From: an uncultured Paracoccaceae bacterium
GTDB lineage: Bacteria; Pseudomonadota; Alphaproteobacteria; Rhodobacterales; Rhodobacteraceae
Assembly (NCBI GenBank): GCA_943787985.1
Contig: CALSOO010000004.1
Span: 248,001 to 312,000, forward strand
Direction: 5' to 3'
DNA: 64,000 nt
The translations under genes were made by a program, and so were the position numbers. The notes under the pieces were generated by a model that saw nothing but the letters and a program-made list of their open reading frames with translations, did not search any database and was not told the DNA's origin. Positions 9,057-18,172 of this stretch are shown piece after piece. Each line of letters begins with the position of its first letter. Within the stretch, counting starts at the first letter, position 1.

Positions 9057-11487
9057 TCAGGGCTTGCGCCGGTTTGCGCGCAGGGTCGGGTCCGCCTGCG
9101 TCGGGTCTTCGGGCCATGGATGTTTGGGGTATTGCGCGCGCATATCCTTGCGCACATCTGCGTATGATCCTGTCCAGAAGCCGGGCAGATCCGTGGTCAC
9201 CTGGATCGGGCGTTGCGCCGGCGAAAGCAGGGTGACTTGCAGCGGTGTTCCGCCCACCACAGGATGCTGCGTCACGCCGAAAACCTCTTGTAATCGCAGG
9301 GAAATTTGTGGCTGCGCCTCTGAGTAATCAATCGGGATGTTGCGCCCCAAAGGTGTCGTGAATTGCCCCGGAACGGACCGATCCAGCGCGTTGGTTTGCG
9401 CCCAATCCAGCCGCGCTTTTAGTGCAGGCACCAGCTCAAACCCTTTCCAGTCCCCCGCGCTGCGCACCCCGTTGAGATGCGGCAGCAGCCACTCTTCCAG
9501 TGTGTCCATCAAATATTCCGCGTTGAAATCCGGAAAGCTGTCGTCCGTCGTTCTCATCAATAAACATCTTGATATCAAACGTTTAGCTTTGTTCGAGGGG
9601 CGCAATCCGAGCTGGGCGACCCCCTCCAGCATGGCCCGTGCGACATCTTCTTGCGGCGCGTCAGTCCAGGCGTGATCTTCAAGGATCAGGGCCCCAAAGC
9701 GCTCCTGTTTGCGCGCCAAAACACGGCTCTCACGGCGGGACCAAATGCACAGGTTCTGCCATGTGATCTGATCCGCGAATACGTCTCTAAGCTCTTGATT
9801 TGAAATGGAAGCTGCCTGTCGGATTTTCGCATCTGTCGGGTGGCCGTCAAGGTCGGTTGCCACGATCAGGCGTTGCTGCCCCATCGGATCCCCCATAGGA
9901 ATCGCGGCCCCTTTCCCCCCTGACAGGACAAATCGCGGTGCATCCCCCGCCCGACGCAGTCCAACGCGGTCGGGATAGGCCAAAGCGGTCATCACCCCCG
10001 ATGCTTTTGGCCGGTCTGTTTTTCGTGTTTCTTTTCAGTCGTTTAGATTCGGTTTTGACCCGTTCCAAAGCGCCGCGATGAAGCGATGCGCCAAAGCGCG
10101 CAGGGTCTTTGAGTGCCGAAACGCGTTGTCCCAGATCAACAGTTGCGCCCCGAAGGATGTCGCGTTCTGATAAAAGTGCTGCGATATCAGCAGCTTGAGA
10201 GCCAGATCGCACCAACATATGGGCAAGGCGAGGATGGAGTGGAAAACGCACCAACTCCTTGCCGTGGGGCGTTATTTTTCCACTTGAATCAAGGGCTTCT
10301 AGCATTTTCAGAACGTTCTGCGCCTCTGCGAACCGCCCTTCATGCGGGGGCGTGACAAAGGCCAGCTCTGACGGATGCGCCCCCCAAACCGCGAGTTCCA
10401 ATGCAAAGGCAGTGAGGTCGCCCGATTCAATTTCCGCAGGTGGATATGCGGCCAGCGCGCCGTTTTCGCCTTTTGTCCAAACTTTGTAGCAATCTCCGGG
10501 CCTTACACGGCCTGCACGGCCTGCGCGCTGGGTGGCTTCGGCGCGTGTAACCCGCTCTGTCACCAGTCGGGACATGCCGCTTGATGCATCAAATCTTGCG
10601 CGGCGCGCGCGTCCTCCGTCAACGACGATCGTGATGTCGGGAATGGTCAGGGACGTTTCTGCAATCGAGGTGGCCAAAACGACCTTACGCCCTGAAATTG
10701 CGGGAGAAATTGCACGCCGTTGGGATGCGAAATCCATCGCCCCGAACAGGGGTTCCACTGCGCAGGACGCGTCCAATTGACCTGCCAGAATAGCCTGAAC
10801 GCGTCTGATTTCGCCTTCTCCGGGCAGAAAGACCAACGCCGAACCGTTGGCCTGTTTCAATGCATGCATGACCTCGTTCGCCACGATCTGTTCATAGCGC
10901 AATGAACTCGGGGCGGGCCTGTCCATCCAATGTGGGGTCACCTCGAAACTGCGCCCTTCAGAGGTCACAATCGGCGCGTTCATCGCCTCGGCTATCGGAT
11001 CGGCATCAAGGGTGGCGGACATGGCCACCAACATCAAATCATCGCGCAAAGCCTGCGCAACCTCCAAGCATAGCGCCAGCCCCAGATCCGCGTTCAGGGA
11101 GCGTTCGTGAAATTCGTCAAAGATCACGACGCCGATACCCGGCAGGTCCGGATTCTCCTGAACCATGCGCGTCAGGATACCTTCTGTGACGACCTCTATT
11201 CGTGTTTCCTTGCTGGTTTTGGCCTCCCCTCGAATGCGGTAACCCACTGTTTTACCAAGTTCTTCATTGAGGGTTTGTGCCATCCGCTCGGCTGCGGCAC
11301 GTGCTGCCAAACGGCGCGGTTCGAGCATGAGGATACGCCCGTTGGTGAGCTGTGCGTTAAGTATAGCCAATGGAATACGTGTCGTTTTCCCCGCCCCGGG
11401 TGGCGCTTGCAGCACGACACGGCCTTGGGCGCGCAGGGCGTCAATGACCTGCGGTGTGACGTCATCAATGGGCAGCGTTTGATCCAT
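9057..11487 (-). pseudogene. hrpB: ATP-dependent RNA helicase HrpB, frameshifted
   Basis: DEAH-box helicase of the HrpB family, split into two frames. The 5' part (11487 down to about 10000) starts MDQTLPIDDVTPQVI and shows Walker A QAPPGAGKTTRIPLA, DEFHERSLNADLGLALCLE, MSATLDADP, TSIAETSLTIPDI and AGRAGRVRPG. The 3' part (9995 down to 9057) continues with MTALAYPDRVGLRRAG and the HrpB C-terminal region, ending in a basic tail. The breakpoint is a run of five C on the plus strand at 9995-9999. Removing one base restores SIGVMTALAYPDRVG and a single protein of about 809 codons, the usual HrpB length. It is either a real +1 lesion or a homopolymer sequencing error. Confidence 0.9.
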
Positions 11488-11571
11488 GCCTTCGCATATC
11501 GCCGATTGGGGCAGAGAGGCTAGACATTTGTGCCCCCCTCGCTCAAAACCGATGCCAAAGCAGGGGGGCCG

Positions 11572-12546
11572 ATGGACACCAAAGACCTAGCAGAGCGGAT
11601 TGCGCTTGGAGAGCGGCGCGCGTTGGCGCGTGGCATCACGCTTGTCGAAAGTGCGCGCAAAGATCACCGTGTGCTGGCGATGGAGGTGTTGAACGCTTTG
11701 CCAAAAGAGCGGCAGGCATTGCGCATCGGCTTGTCCGGCACGCCCGGTGTGGGGAAATCCACCTTCATAGAGAGCTTCGGGATGATGCTGACGGCTTCTG
11801 GACTGCGCGTTGCCGTGCTTGCTGTCGATCCATCCTCGGCGCGCTCTGGGGGCTCTATTTTGGGGGACAAGACCCGTATGGACCGCCTGAGCCGTGACCC
11901 CAACGCCTTTATCCGGCCATCCCCGAGCCAGACCCATCTGGGAGGCGTGGCCCGTCGCACACGCGAAGCTGTGCGATTGTGCGAGGGGGCGGGTTTTGAC
12001 GTGGTCCTGATCGAGACGGTCGGCGTGGGACAGTCTGAAACGGTCGTCGCCCAGATGTCGGATGTGTTCTTGTTGCTTTTGACCCCTGCGGGCGGGGACG
12101 AGCTACAAGGTGTCAAACGCGGCATCATGGAGATGGCGGATATTATCCTTGTAAACAAGGCGGATGGGGATTTGAAACCTGCCGCGATGCGGACTTGTGC
12201 CGATTATTCCGGCGCGTTGCGTCTGATGCGCAAACGGGATCAGGACCCTGACACGTTTCCAAAGGCGATGACCGTTTCTGCGTTGGAAGATGCAGGGCTG
12301 CAGGAGGCTTGGGGCACCATACAGGAGCTAGACGGATGGCGTCGCGATCACGGTTTTTTCGAGAGAACACGCGCGGCTCAATCGCAATACTGGTTTGAAC
12401 AAGATGTGCGCGCTGCGTTGTTGGAGCAGCTTGATGCACCTTTGGCCAAAGGCGCGATGCAGGATTTAGGCCGCGCGGTTGCGCAGGGGCGTATCGATCC
12501 CACTGCCGCCGCCGCGCAGATGTTGCAGATGTTGGGCCGCGCCTAG
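11572..12546 (+). CDS. meaB: Methylmalonyl-CoA mutase-associated GTPase MeaB
   Basis: G3E-family P-loop GTPase that protects and loads B12 on methylmalonyl-CoA mutase. From the ATG at 11572 (MDTKDLAERIALGERRALA) it is 324 aa. Visible motifs are Walker A GLSGTPGVGKSTFIESFG, the switch region LAVDPSSARSGGSILGDKTR, FIRPSPSQTHLGGVARRT, Walker B-like FDVVLIETVGVGQSE, and the base-specificity motif ILVNKADGDL. An upstream in-frame ATG at 11530 exists, but the second has a G-rich RBS (GGGGGG) and the family start. It is divergent from hrpB and convergent with the DUF2855 gene, whose stop overlaps its own by four bases. Confidence 0.94.
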   Translation: MDTKDLAERIALGERRALARGITLVESARKDHRVLAMEVLNALPKERQALRIGLSGTPGVGKSTFIESFGMMLTASGLRVAVLAVDPSSARSGGSILGDKTRMDRLSRDPNAFIRPSPSQTHLGGVARRTREAVRLCEGAGFDVVLIETVGVGQSETVVAQMSDVFLLLLTPAGGDELQGVKRGIMEMADIILVNKADGDLKPAAMRTCADYSGALRLMRKRDQDPDTFPKAMTVSALEDAGLQEAWGTIQELDGWRRDHGFFERTRAAQSQYWFEQDVRAALLEQLDAPLAKGAMQDLGRAVAQGRIDPTAAAAQMLQMLGRA

Positions 12547-13643
12547 TCCGCCATCGACAAGACATGCCCTATGGATGGATCGATCCGGCCATTCAGCATG
12601 TCGACATATGTTGATTGTACGGCCGTTGGGCCCTGTGCGGTCTTGATCTTCATCCAGTCATTCGCGGCGCCAAAAAACGCAGCGGACGCGGCCCCAACCC
12701 GTTTCTGAAAGCCCGCTGGCGTCCAGTCTTTGATCCGGTCTTGTGCATAGGTCGGTGCGAAAAAGAACGCAGGCTTTGGCCCGCCTGATAGACCATCCAC
12801 AAAGTTTGATGTGTTTTGCCAATGGGTTAGCCCGACGCGGCAGGAATTCATCAACCTGTCATCAAAATGGGCGTGCACGTCGCGCAGCGTATCGGCGTTG
12901 CCTGCCATATCCACAAAAGCGGTGGCGTTGCGTGGAAGGGTTGTGACAGCGTCATAGGTCACAACCTGATCATAAACGCCAAGGCTTTCGGTGAAGGCCA
13001 CGTTGCCCGGGCTGGTGAGGCCAATGATGCTCAAGCCTTCGGGTTTGTCGCGGCTCATCAGGTACGCCATCCCGAGCGCGGTTTTGCTGGACGCACTTGA
13101 GAGCACCAGTTGGCTGGCCCCAAAGCACGCATTCTCGCGGTGATAATCATCCAGCAAAAACGACGTGGTGAACAGGGGGCGCAACAAACTGATGATCCCT
13201 TCGAATTCGGGCGCATAGGCAGGGTCTGTGTCGGTAAAGCTGTATTGGTTGTAGATTGCTGCCATAAGCTGGCGATGTGCGGCTGTGTCCAACATCCCGA
13301 AATCATTCACTTTCCCCGGTGTGATCATCAGATGGGTCGACATGGGCAGGTATCCGTAGACACGCTTGCCAACAGGCACTTGCGGGTGGGCAGAGGCCAC
13401 GACCTCTGCGTAGCCCCAAACCGGAACGCGCCCGTGTCCGTCGACATCTGAGGGGAAGAAGTTCCAGTAGCCAATCGACTCCGGCGCGACCGCATATGTG
13501 ATATTGTTTGCGGTCAGTGAAAAACAATCGACCCGTAGCAGGCATTGACCGTCGGCTGGCGTGTCGGCAAAAGGTGTTTCAACCACGCGAGTGTCATTCA
13601 GATCAGCGCGATTGACGATAAGATCAAAGCCGGATGTGGGCAT
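12543..13643 (-). CDS. DUF2855 family protein
   Basis: Resembles the DUF2855 family, whose biochemical role is not established and which looks distantly related to medium-chain alcohol dehydrogenases. The 366-aa product starts MPTSGFDLIVNRADLND. Recognisable segments are VDCFSLTANNITYAVAPESI, YWNFFP, VWGYAEVVAS, ELVLSSASSKTALGMAYL-like QLVLSSASSKTALGMAYL, GLTSPGNVAFTESLG and VDMAGNADTLRDVH. The frame runs open to 14396, but that extension overlaps rpmB antisense and has no family character, so the start is placed at 13643. It is convergent with meaB. Confidence 0.82.
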   Translation of the reverse strand: MPTSGFDLIVNRADLNDTRVVETPFADTPADGQCLLRVDCFSLTANNITYAVAPESIGYWNFFPSDVDGHGRVPVWGYAEVVASAHPQVPVGKRVYGYLPMSTHLMITPGKVNDFGMLDTAAHRQLMAAIYNQYSFTDTDPAYAPEFEGIISLLRPLFTTSFLLDDYHRENACFGASQLVLSSASSKTALGMAYLMSRDKPEGLSIIGLTSPGNVAFTESLGVYDQVVTYDAVTTLPRNATAFVDMAGNADTLRDVHAHFDDRLMNSCRVGLTHWQNTSNFVDGLSGGPKPAFFFAPTYAQDRIKDWTPAGFQKRVGAASAAFFGAANDWMKIKTAQGPTAVQSTYVDMLNGRIDPSIGHVLSMAD

Positions 13644-13887
13644 GGCGGGCGTCCTTTTGTGAGGGTTTGAGGCAGCTTGACCCGTCCGCGTAAAGCAGGG
13701 CAAGAGCGCATCACCGTGACGTTGGGGCGAAAGGTGTTCAAATGCAGGGCACAATCGCGCCAAAGCCGCTTGACCCAAGCCGCGATTCCCCCTATTGCCC
13801 CAGAACCAATTTACGGGTGCTGCCCATGGCTGCGCCTTTTGTCGTGTATGGGACCGCCCAGACCGACCAGAGCAAAAGGATGATCCC

Positions 13888-14175
13888 ATGTCGCGCGTAT
13901 GCGAATTGACCGCTAAAGGCCCAATGTCTGGCAACAATGTCAGCCACGCCAACAACAAAACAAAGCGCCGCTTTCTGCCAAACCTGAACGACGTGACTTT
14001 GCAGTCCGAAGTTCTGGGTCGCGGCATCAAGTTCCGCATCTCTGCGGCCGCTTTGCGCACCGTAGACCACCGTGGTGGCCTCGACGGGTTCATGGCGAAA
14101 GCCAAAGACACCGAATTGTCAGCCAACGCGTTGAAAGTGAAAAAAGAAATCGCCAAAGCACTCGCTGCAGCGTAA
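13888..14175 (+). CDS. rpmB: 50S ribosomal protein L28
   Basis: L28 of the large ribosomal subunit, 95 aa, starting [20 protein letters not shown]. The typical [16 protein letters not shown] and [13 protein letters not shown] segments are present, and the end is the alphaproteobacterial basic/Ala helix. The ATG at 13888 is preceded by AAAGGATGATCCC. The gene is monocistronic, with a strong terminator 27 bp downstream. No conserved zinc-binding CxxC pairs are seen, which fits the zinc-independent form. Confidence 0.97.
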   Translation: MSRVCELTAKGPMSGNNVSHANNKTKRRFLPNLNDVTLQSEVLGRGIKFRISAAALRTVDHRGGLDGFMAKAKDTELSANALKVKKEIAKALAAA

Positions 14176-14201
14176 ATTTTTCGCAGATTAGATTTGGAAA
14201 G

Positions 14202-14228
14202 CCCCGTCAGACTTCTGGCGGGGTTTTT
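14202..14228 (+). terminator. Rho-independent terminator of rpmB
   Basis: CCCCGTCAG and CTGGCGGGG form a 9-bp stem (one G-T pair) with an ACTT loop, followed at once by TTTTT. Confidence 0.93.
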
Positions 14229-14299
14229 CTGTGTGTCCTCAACGAACGGGGCGTTTTGGCACAGTTGATCACGTGTCGATTTTGAAATACGTCCGCGAC

Positions 14300-14647
14300 A
14301 TGAAGTCGTTGCGCCCTGTCCTGTCAGTTCTGTTTGCGCTTGTTTTGACCCTAACGGGGCAAAGCATGGCGGTCGCGCGGGGCGCAAACGACGCAACTGG
14401 ACAAATGGTTTTGTGCACAGGGCAGGGCTCTGTCACCGTTTATATGGACGAGCAGGGGCGCCCGACAGCCGCGCCGCATGTCTGCCCCGAATGTGTGGTG
14501 ACTGCGTTGACCTCGCTGATCATTGCGCCCTTTGAGCTGCCTTTGCAGGTCAGTATGCTGTCTGTTTCGAGCGTCGAGGTTGCTCATCCTGTCATTTCGT
14601 TGATGCCTTCATCCTATCTGCCGCGTGCGCCCCCGGCTCTGGTCTGA
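14300..14647 (+). CDS. Small exported Cys-containing hypothetical protein next to copper chaperone
   Basis: The 115-aa product begins MKSLRPVLSVLFALVLTLTG, a clear signal peptide or anchor. It then carries a Cys-bearing core with QMVLCTGQGSVTVYMDEQGR and HVCPECVV, i.e. one Cys followed later by a CxxC. The architecture resembles the short DUF2946-like proteins often found beside copper genes, but I cannot confirm the family. The copper chaperone gene starts 44 bp downstream on the same strand, so a role in periplasmic copper delivery or stress is likely by context. The frame extends to 14231; the ATG at 14300 is chosen for its signal sequence. Confidence 0.6.
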   Translation: MKSLRPVLSVLFALVLTLTGQSMAVARGANDATGQMVLCTGQGSVTVYMDEQGRPTAAPHVCPECVVTALTSLIIAPFELPLQVSMLSVSSVEVAHPVISLMPSSYLPRAPPALV

Positions 14648-14691
14648 TCCGAAAACTCCAAACCAGACACGACAGATCAAGGACGACACAA

Positions 14692-15165
14692 ATGTCAGTT
14701 AAACAAATACTTATGGCTGCAACCGCCGCTACTGTTCTCGCAACCAGCGCAGTATTTGCGGAGGGTACGGGGCTGATGGCCAAGGACGCCTACGCCCGTG
14801 CCGCGACCCCGAATGCCAAGGCCGGCGGCGTATTCATGATGCTCATGAACCGTTCGGATCAGGACGACACTCTGATTGAGGTGCGCTCGGACGTTGCCAA
14901 GCGGATCGAATTACACACGCATATCGACAACGGTGACGGGATCATGAAAATGACCCAAATCGAAGGTGGCATCGCCGTGCCTGCGGGAGGGATGCATATG
15001 CTGGAACGTGGTGGCGATCACGTCATGCTGATGGGCCTGACGCGCTCCCTTGTCCAAGGGGAGACCGTGAACCTCACGCTGGTCTTTGAAGAGGCAGGTG
15101 AAGTGAAAATTGAAGTGCCCGTAGACAACGCGCGCAAAGGCGCCCAGAGCGCGCATTCCAACTAA
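14692..15165 (+). CDS. Periplasmic copper chaperone PCu(A)C
   Basis: Periplasmic Cu(I) chaperone of the PCu(A)C (DUF461) family, which delivers copper to cytochrome oxidase CuA and CuB sites. The 157-aa product has an N-terminal signal peptide (MSVKQILMAATAATVLATSA, cleaved near AVFAEG). The metal-binding pattern is visible: H and M in IELHTHIDNGDGIMKM, then MHMLERGGDHVMLMGL with the H-x-M element. A cupredoxin-like beta domain ends in EVKIEVPV. A putative partner gene lies 44 bp upstream. Confidence 0.92.
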   Translation: MSVKQILMAATAATVLATSAVFAEGTGLMAKDAYARAATPNAKAGGVFMMLMNRSDQDDTLIEVRSDVAKRIELHTHIDNGDGIMKMTQIEGGIAVPAGGMHMLERGGDHVMLMGLTRSLVQGETVNLTLVFEEAGEVKIEVPVDNARKGAQSAHSN

Positions 15166-15215
15166 AACATCAGGCCGGATGTGTATGCGCCCCGCCGCTT
15201 TAACGGCCTAAAGGA

Positions 15216-16178
15216 CTACGCATCCAGGGTGCGTAGCTCTCCGGCCAGCCACGGTAATTTTTCCATTGCAGGGTCAATCATGTGACGTTGCACAAGTTGG
15301 CGCATGGTGTCGGCCACATTGCGGGGCACATCCCCAGCCCAATCTATGCCCGCATAAAGAATGATTTCGCGAGAAAAGGGTTTGAAGGGCAGGGGGAACG
15401 CTTCGACCTCGTCGTGGAAGCGTCCCGCGCGCATGTATCCCAGCGGTGTGGTCACGGCCCAGCCAATGCCCCGCGCGACCATCGCCATAAGGGCGAGGTG
15501 GCTTCCCAATTCAAAGCGCTGTGGAAAGCTTAGTTTTTGCCGCGCCAAATGGGCCTCAATTTGTCGACTGATCAATTGATCCTCATCGTAGCGCAAAAAA
15601 GGAAGGTCATGGAGTTGCGAGACTAGGTCGCCGCCTTTCAGTGCGCCTTTGGGAGCGACCAGAATAAAGGGATCGCGCACCAGAGGAAACTCCAGCACCC
15701 CCTCCATCATTTGGCCCGTTTTGGCCGAGATCGCGATATGTAACTGTTTTTCGGCAATCGCATTGGAAATTTCGTGGCTGGGTGCTGTGATCAATTTGAA
15801 TTTGCACCCCGTCAGACTGTCCGCGAGGATCGTCGCAAGGCGGGGGGTCAGATCATTGTCGAAGTCGTCGATCATGCCGATGGAGAGGGCGCTCAGATGT
15901 GCCAAGTCCATCACGGTCAACTCGCTTTGCGCCATGCGCAACTCACCCAGGGCACTGCGCGCGCGCGTCAAAAAGCTGTGTCCAGCGGGCGTGAGACGCA
16001 TGGGGCGCTTGTTGTGCTCGATCAAATTGGTTTTGAGGGCATCTTCCAGCTTGCTCAGTTGCTGGCTCACGGCAGGTTGACTGAGGCCCGTGATTTTGGC
16101 CGTCTGTGCGACAGACCCACTTGAAGCCAATGCTTCAAACACTTCGAGTCCGCGCAGCGTGACACCTTTGGCGATCAT
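15216..16178 (-). CDS. LysR-family transcriptional regulator
   Basis: 320-aa LysR regulator. The N-terminal winged helix reads TLRGLEVFEALASSGSVAQT and TGLSQPAVSQQLSKLEDAL, then RLTPAGHSFLTRAR. A periplasmic-binding-like effector domain follows, with ISAKTGQMMEGVLEFPLVRD and LPFLRYDEDQLISRQIEAHL. It is transcribed away from the nitrilase-family gene at 16341, with a LysR-type inverted repeat between them, so it probably controls that gene and itself. The effector is unknown. Confidence 0.92.
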   Translation of the reverse strand: MIAKGVTLRGLEVFEALASSGSVAQTAKITGLSQPAVSQQLSKLEDALKTNLIEHNKRPMRLTPAGHSFLTRARSALGELRMAQSELTVMDLAHLSALSIGMIDDFDNDLTPRLATILADSLTGCKFKLITAPSHEISNAIAEKQLHIAISAKTGQMMEGVLEFPLVRDPFILVAPKGALKGGDLVSQLHDLPFLRYDEDQLISRQIEAHLARQKLSFPQRFELGSHLALMAMVARGIGWAVTTPLGYMRAGRFHDEVEAFPLPFKPFSREIILYAGIDWAGDVPRNVADTMRQLVQRHMIDPAMEKLPWLAGELRTLDA

Positions 16179-16193
16179 TTCAAATTACTTTTC

Positions 16194-16218
16194 ATAGTTT
16201 AAGCATTTCCAAAACTAT
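16194..16218. promoter_or_regulatory. Candidate LysR operator
   Basis: Perfect 7-bp arms ATAGTTT and AAACTAT are separated by 11 nt, which fits the T-N11-A rule of LysR sites. They lie 16 bp upstream of the LysR start and between the two divergent genes. Confidence 0.6.
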
Positions 16219-16340
16219 CCCTGCGATTGCTCGTCTGGCAAGCCTCGATTTGCAGATCGCTTTTTTGGTATTCCAAAAGTCGGCGCTGGACAGGAGCGTT
16301 CGGGTTTTGCAGTCTTGGGGCGTAAACCTGTGAGGTCCTC

Positions 16341-17231
16341 ATGAAGATTGCAACTGCTGCTTATCCTTTGGATGCGTTCACCCGTTGGGAAGACTATGAG
16401 GAAAAGCTCACGTCTTGGGTGCAGGACGCTGCCCAAGAGGGGGCCAATTTGCTGGTTTTTCCCGAATACGCGGCGATGGAATTGGCGACGCTTGCGGGGA
16501 TGAATGTGGCTGGCGATCTTGAGCAATCGATGCATGCCGTGTCAGAGCGCTTGCCACGCGCAGACGCTTTGCACGCGGCTTTGGCGCGCTCCTACGGTGT
16601 GCATATCCTCGCAGGATCTGCCCCGTCTTTTCACCCGCCTCGCCCCGAGAATGCGCGCCCCGTGAACCGTGCCCGCCTGTTTGCGCCTACAGGAGAAACA
16701 GGTGTTCAAGACAAACAAATCATGACCCGCTTCGAAGCGGAAGTTTGGGATGTCGTCCCCGGAAACGGCTTGCAGATTTTTGACACTAGCCTTGGGAAAA
16801 TAGGTGTACTGATCTGTTATGACAGTGAATTCCCGCTTTTGGGACGTGCTTTGTCAGAAGCGGACATCATCATCGTGCCCTCCGTTACCGAAGCGTTGGC
16901 GGGATACTGGCGTGTGCGCATCGGATGCATGGCGCGGGCCTTGGAAAATCAGTGTTACACGGTGATGTCCTCTATCGTCGGGGGGGCTGACTGGTCTGAG
17001 GCATTCGGCAGTACGGTCGGCACCGGCGGCGTCTTTTGCCCGCCTGATCGCGGCTTTCCTGAAACCGGAATTGTGGCCCTTGGGACCCTCAATGTGGCGG
17101 GTTGGACGTACGCCGATGTTGATCTGAACCAGATTGCAGAGGTGCGTGCAGACGGTGTTGTTCTGAACCGTCGGGATTGGACGGCACAGACGGGCCGTGA
17201 CACTGCGGTCACAAATACGCCTTTGCGCTGA
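16341..17231 (+). CDS. Carbon-nitrogen hydrolase (nitrilase superfamily) amidase
   Basis: Hydrolyses a C-N bond of an amide, nitrile or carbamoyl substrate through a Glu-Lys-Cys triad. The 296-aa product shows the Glu in LLVFPEYAAMELATLAG, the Lys in VQDKQIMTRFEAEVWDV, and the Cys in IGVLICYDSEFPLLGRAL. A second Glu motif, VTEALAGYWRVRIGCMARAL, matches the usual downstream region. Length is normal for single-domain members. The start MKIATAAYPLDAF follows GTGAGGTCCTC. It is divergent from a LysR gene that probably regulates it. The substrate is not predictable. Confidence 0.9.
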   Translation: MKIATAAYPLDAFTRWEDYEEKLTSWVQDAAQEGANLLVFPEYAAMELATLAGMNVAGDLEQSMHAVSERLPRADALHAALARSYGVHILAGSAPSFHPPRPENARPVNRARLFAPTGETGVQDKQIMTRFEAEVWDVVPGNGLQIFDTSLGKIGVLICYDSEFPLLGRALSEADIIIVPSVTEALAGYWRVRIGCMARALENQCYTVMSSIVGGADWSEAFGSTVGTGGVFCPPDRGFPETGIVALGTLNVAGWTYADVDLNQIAEVRADGVVLNRRDWTAQTGRDTAVTNTPLR

Positions 17232-17313
17232 TTGTTCCCTTGAAAACCTGTGAAAAAGCGCCCATTTAGTGGCGCATCCGCAGTTGGCGGACAGAATCCA
17301 TGTAGGAGAGACC

Positions 17314-17532
17314 ATGGCCAAGGAAGATACGCTCGAATTTCCCGGTGTCGTCAAGGAACTCCTGCCAAATGCGACGTTTCGGGTCGAGCTGGAAAACGGC
17401 CATGAGATCATCGCACACACGGCAGGCAAGATGCGCAAAAACCGCATCCGTGTTCTGGCAGGCGACAAAGTTCAGGTTGAAATGACGCCCTACGATCTGA
17501 CCAAAGGTCGGATCAACTACCGCTTCAAGTAA
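17314..17532 (+). CDS. infA: Translation initiation factor IF-1
   Basis: 72-aa S1-like OB-fold protein, complete and standard length. It begins [20 protein letters not shown] and contains [20 protein letters not shown] and the C-terminal [13 protein letters not shown], all diagnostic of IF-1. The ATG at 17314 follows TAGGAGAGACC, a strong RBS. It leads the block infA-maf-rng-yacG, an order common in Rhodobacteraceae. Confidence 0.98.
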   Translation: MAKEDTLEFPGVVKELLPNATFRVELENGHEIIAHTAGKMRKNRIRVLAGDKVQVEMTPYDLTKGRINYRFK

Positions 17533-17545
17533 GCGCTGTGTCCAC

Positions 17546-17576
17546 GGCCCGAACATTGGAATTCGGTTTTCGGGCC
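17546..17576 (+). terminator. Hairpin after infA
   Basis: GGCCCGAA and TTCGGGCC form an 8-bp perfect stem around a 15-nt loop, 14 nt after the infA stop. Only TTAG follows, so it is a weak terminator or an mRNA-stabilising hairpin between infA and maf. Confidence 0.45.
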
Positions 17577-17593
17577 TTAGGCGGAATGCCAAT

Positions 17594-18172
17594 ATGAAGT
17601 TTATTCTTGGTTCAGGAAGTCCCCGACGGCTGGAGTTGCTCGGGCAGATTGGCGTTGTTCCGGATGCCGTTCGTGCGCCTGACATAAACGAAGATCCGCA
17701 CAAAGCTGAATTGCCACGCCCCTACTGCAACCGGATCACGGCCGAAAAGGTCGCAGCGGTTCCGGCTGACGCGGATGACATTGTGCTGTGCGCGGATACG
17801 ACCGTCGCTTTGGGACGCCGTATCATGGGGAAGCCCGTGGATGCAGCCCAAGCGGCCGAGTTTTTGTGGAAGCTTTCAGGCCGCCGTCACCGAGTTATTA
17901 CGGCTGTCGCGGTCAAACGTGGTGACAAGGTCTGGCAAAAAGACGTGGTCAGCACGGTGCGCATGAAGGTGCTTTCGAACGTTGAGGTAAACGCATATCT
18001 GGCAAGCGGTGACTGGCAAGGCAAAGCCGGTGGCTATGCCATTCAGGGTCCTGCTGGCGCGTTTGTTCCATGGATGAGTGGATCATTTACCGGAATCGTC
18101 GGCCTCCCTGTTACCGAAACAGCCAGCCTCTTACTCGCCGCCGGATACCCGCTTTATAAGGACGCCTCATGA
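17594..18172 (+). CDS. maf: Maf-family nucleotide pyrophosphatase
   Basis: Maf/HAM1-fold pyrophosphatase that hydrolyses non-canonical or pyrimidine nucleoside triphosphates. The 192-aa product starts [20 protein letters not shown] with the Maf S-x-R-R signature. It continues with [32 protein letters not shown], and [19 protein letters not shown] with [11 protein letters not shown]. Its stop overlaps the rng start by four bases (ATGA), indicating a coupled operon. Confidence 0.94.
   Translation: MKFILGSGSPRRLELLGQIGVVPDAVRAPDINEDPHKAELPRPYCNRITAEKVAAVPADADDIVLCADTTVALGRRIMGKPVDAAQAAEFLWKLSGRRHRVITAVAVKRGDKVWQKDVVSTVRMKVLSNVEVNAYLASGDWQGKAGGYAIQGPAGAFVPWMSGSFTGIVGLPVTETASLLLAAGYPLYKDAS

Noticed and set aside
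9990..10000. Programmed frameshift in hrpB
   Set aside because: No slippery heptamer with a downstream structure was seen, and hrpB is not known to use frameshifting; a mutation or sequencing error is simpler.
13644..14396. 250-codon N-terminal extension of the DUF2855 gene
   Set aside because: It runs antisense across rpmB and its terminator and lacks family character; the start at 13643 gives the expected protein.
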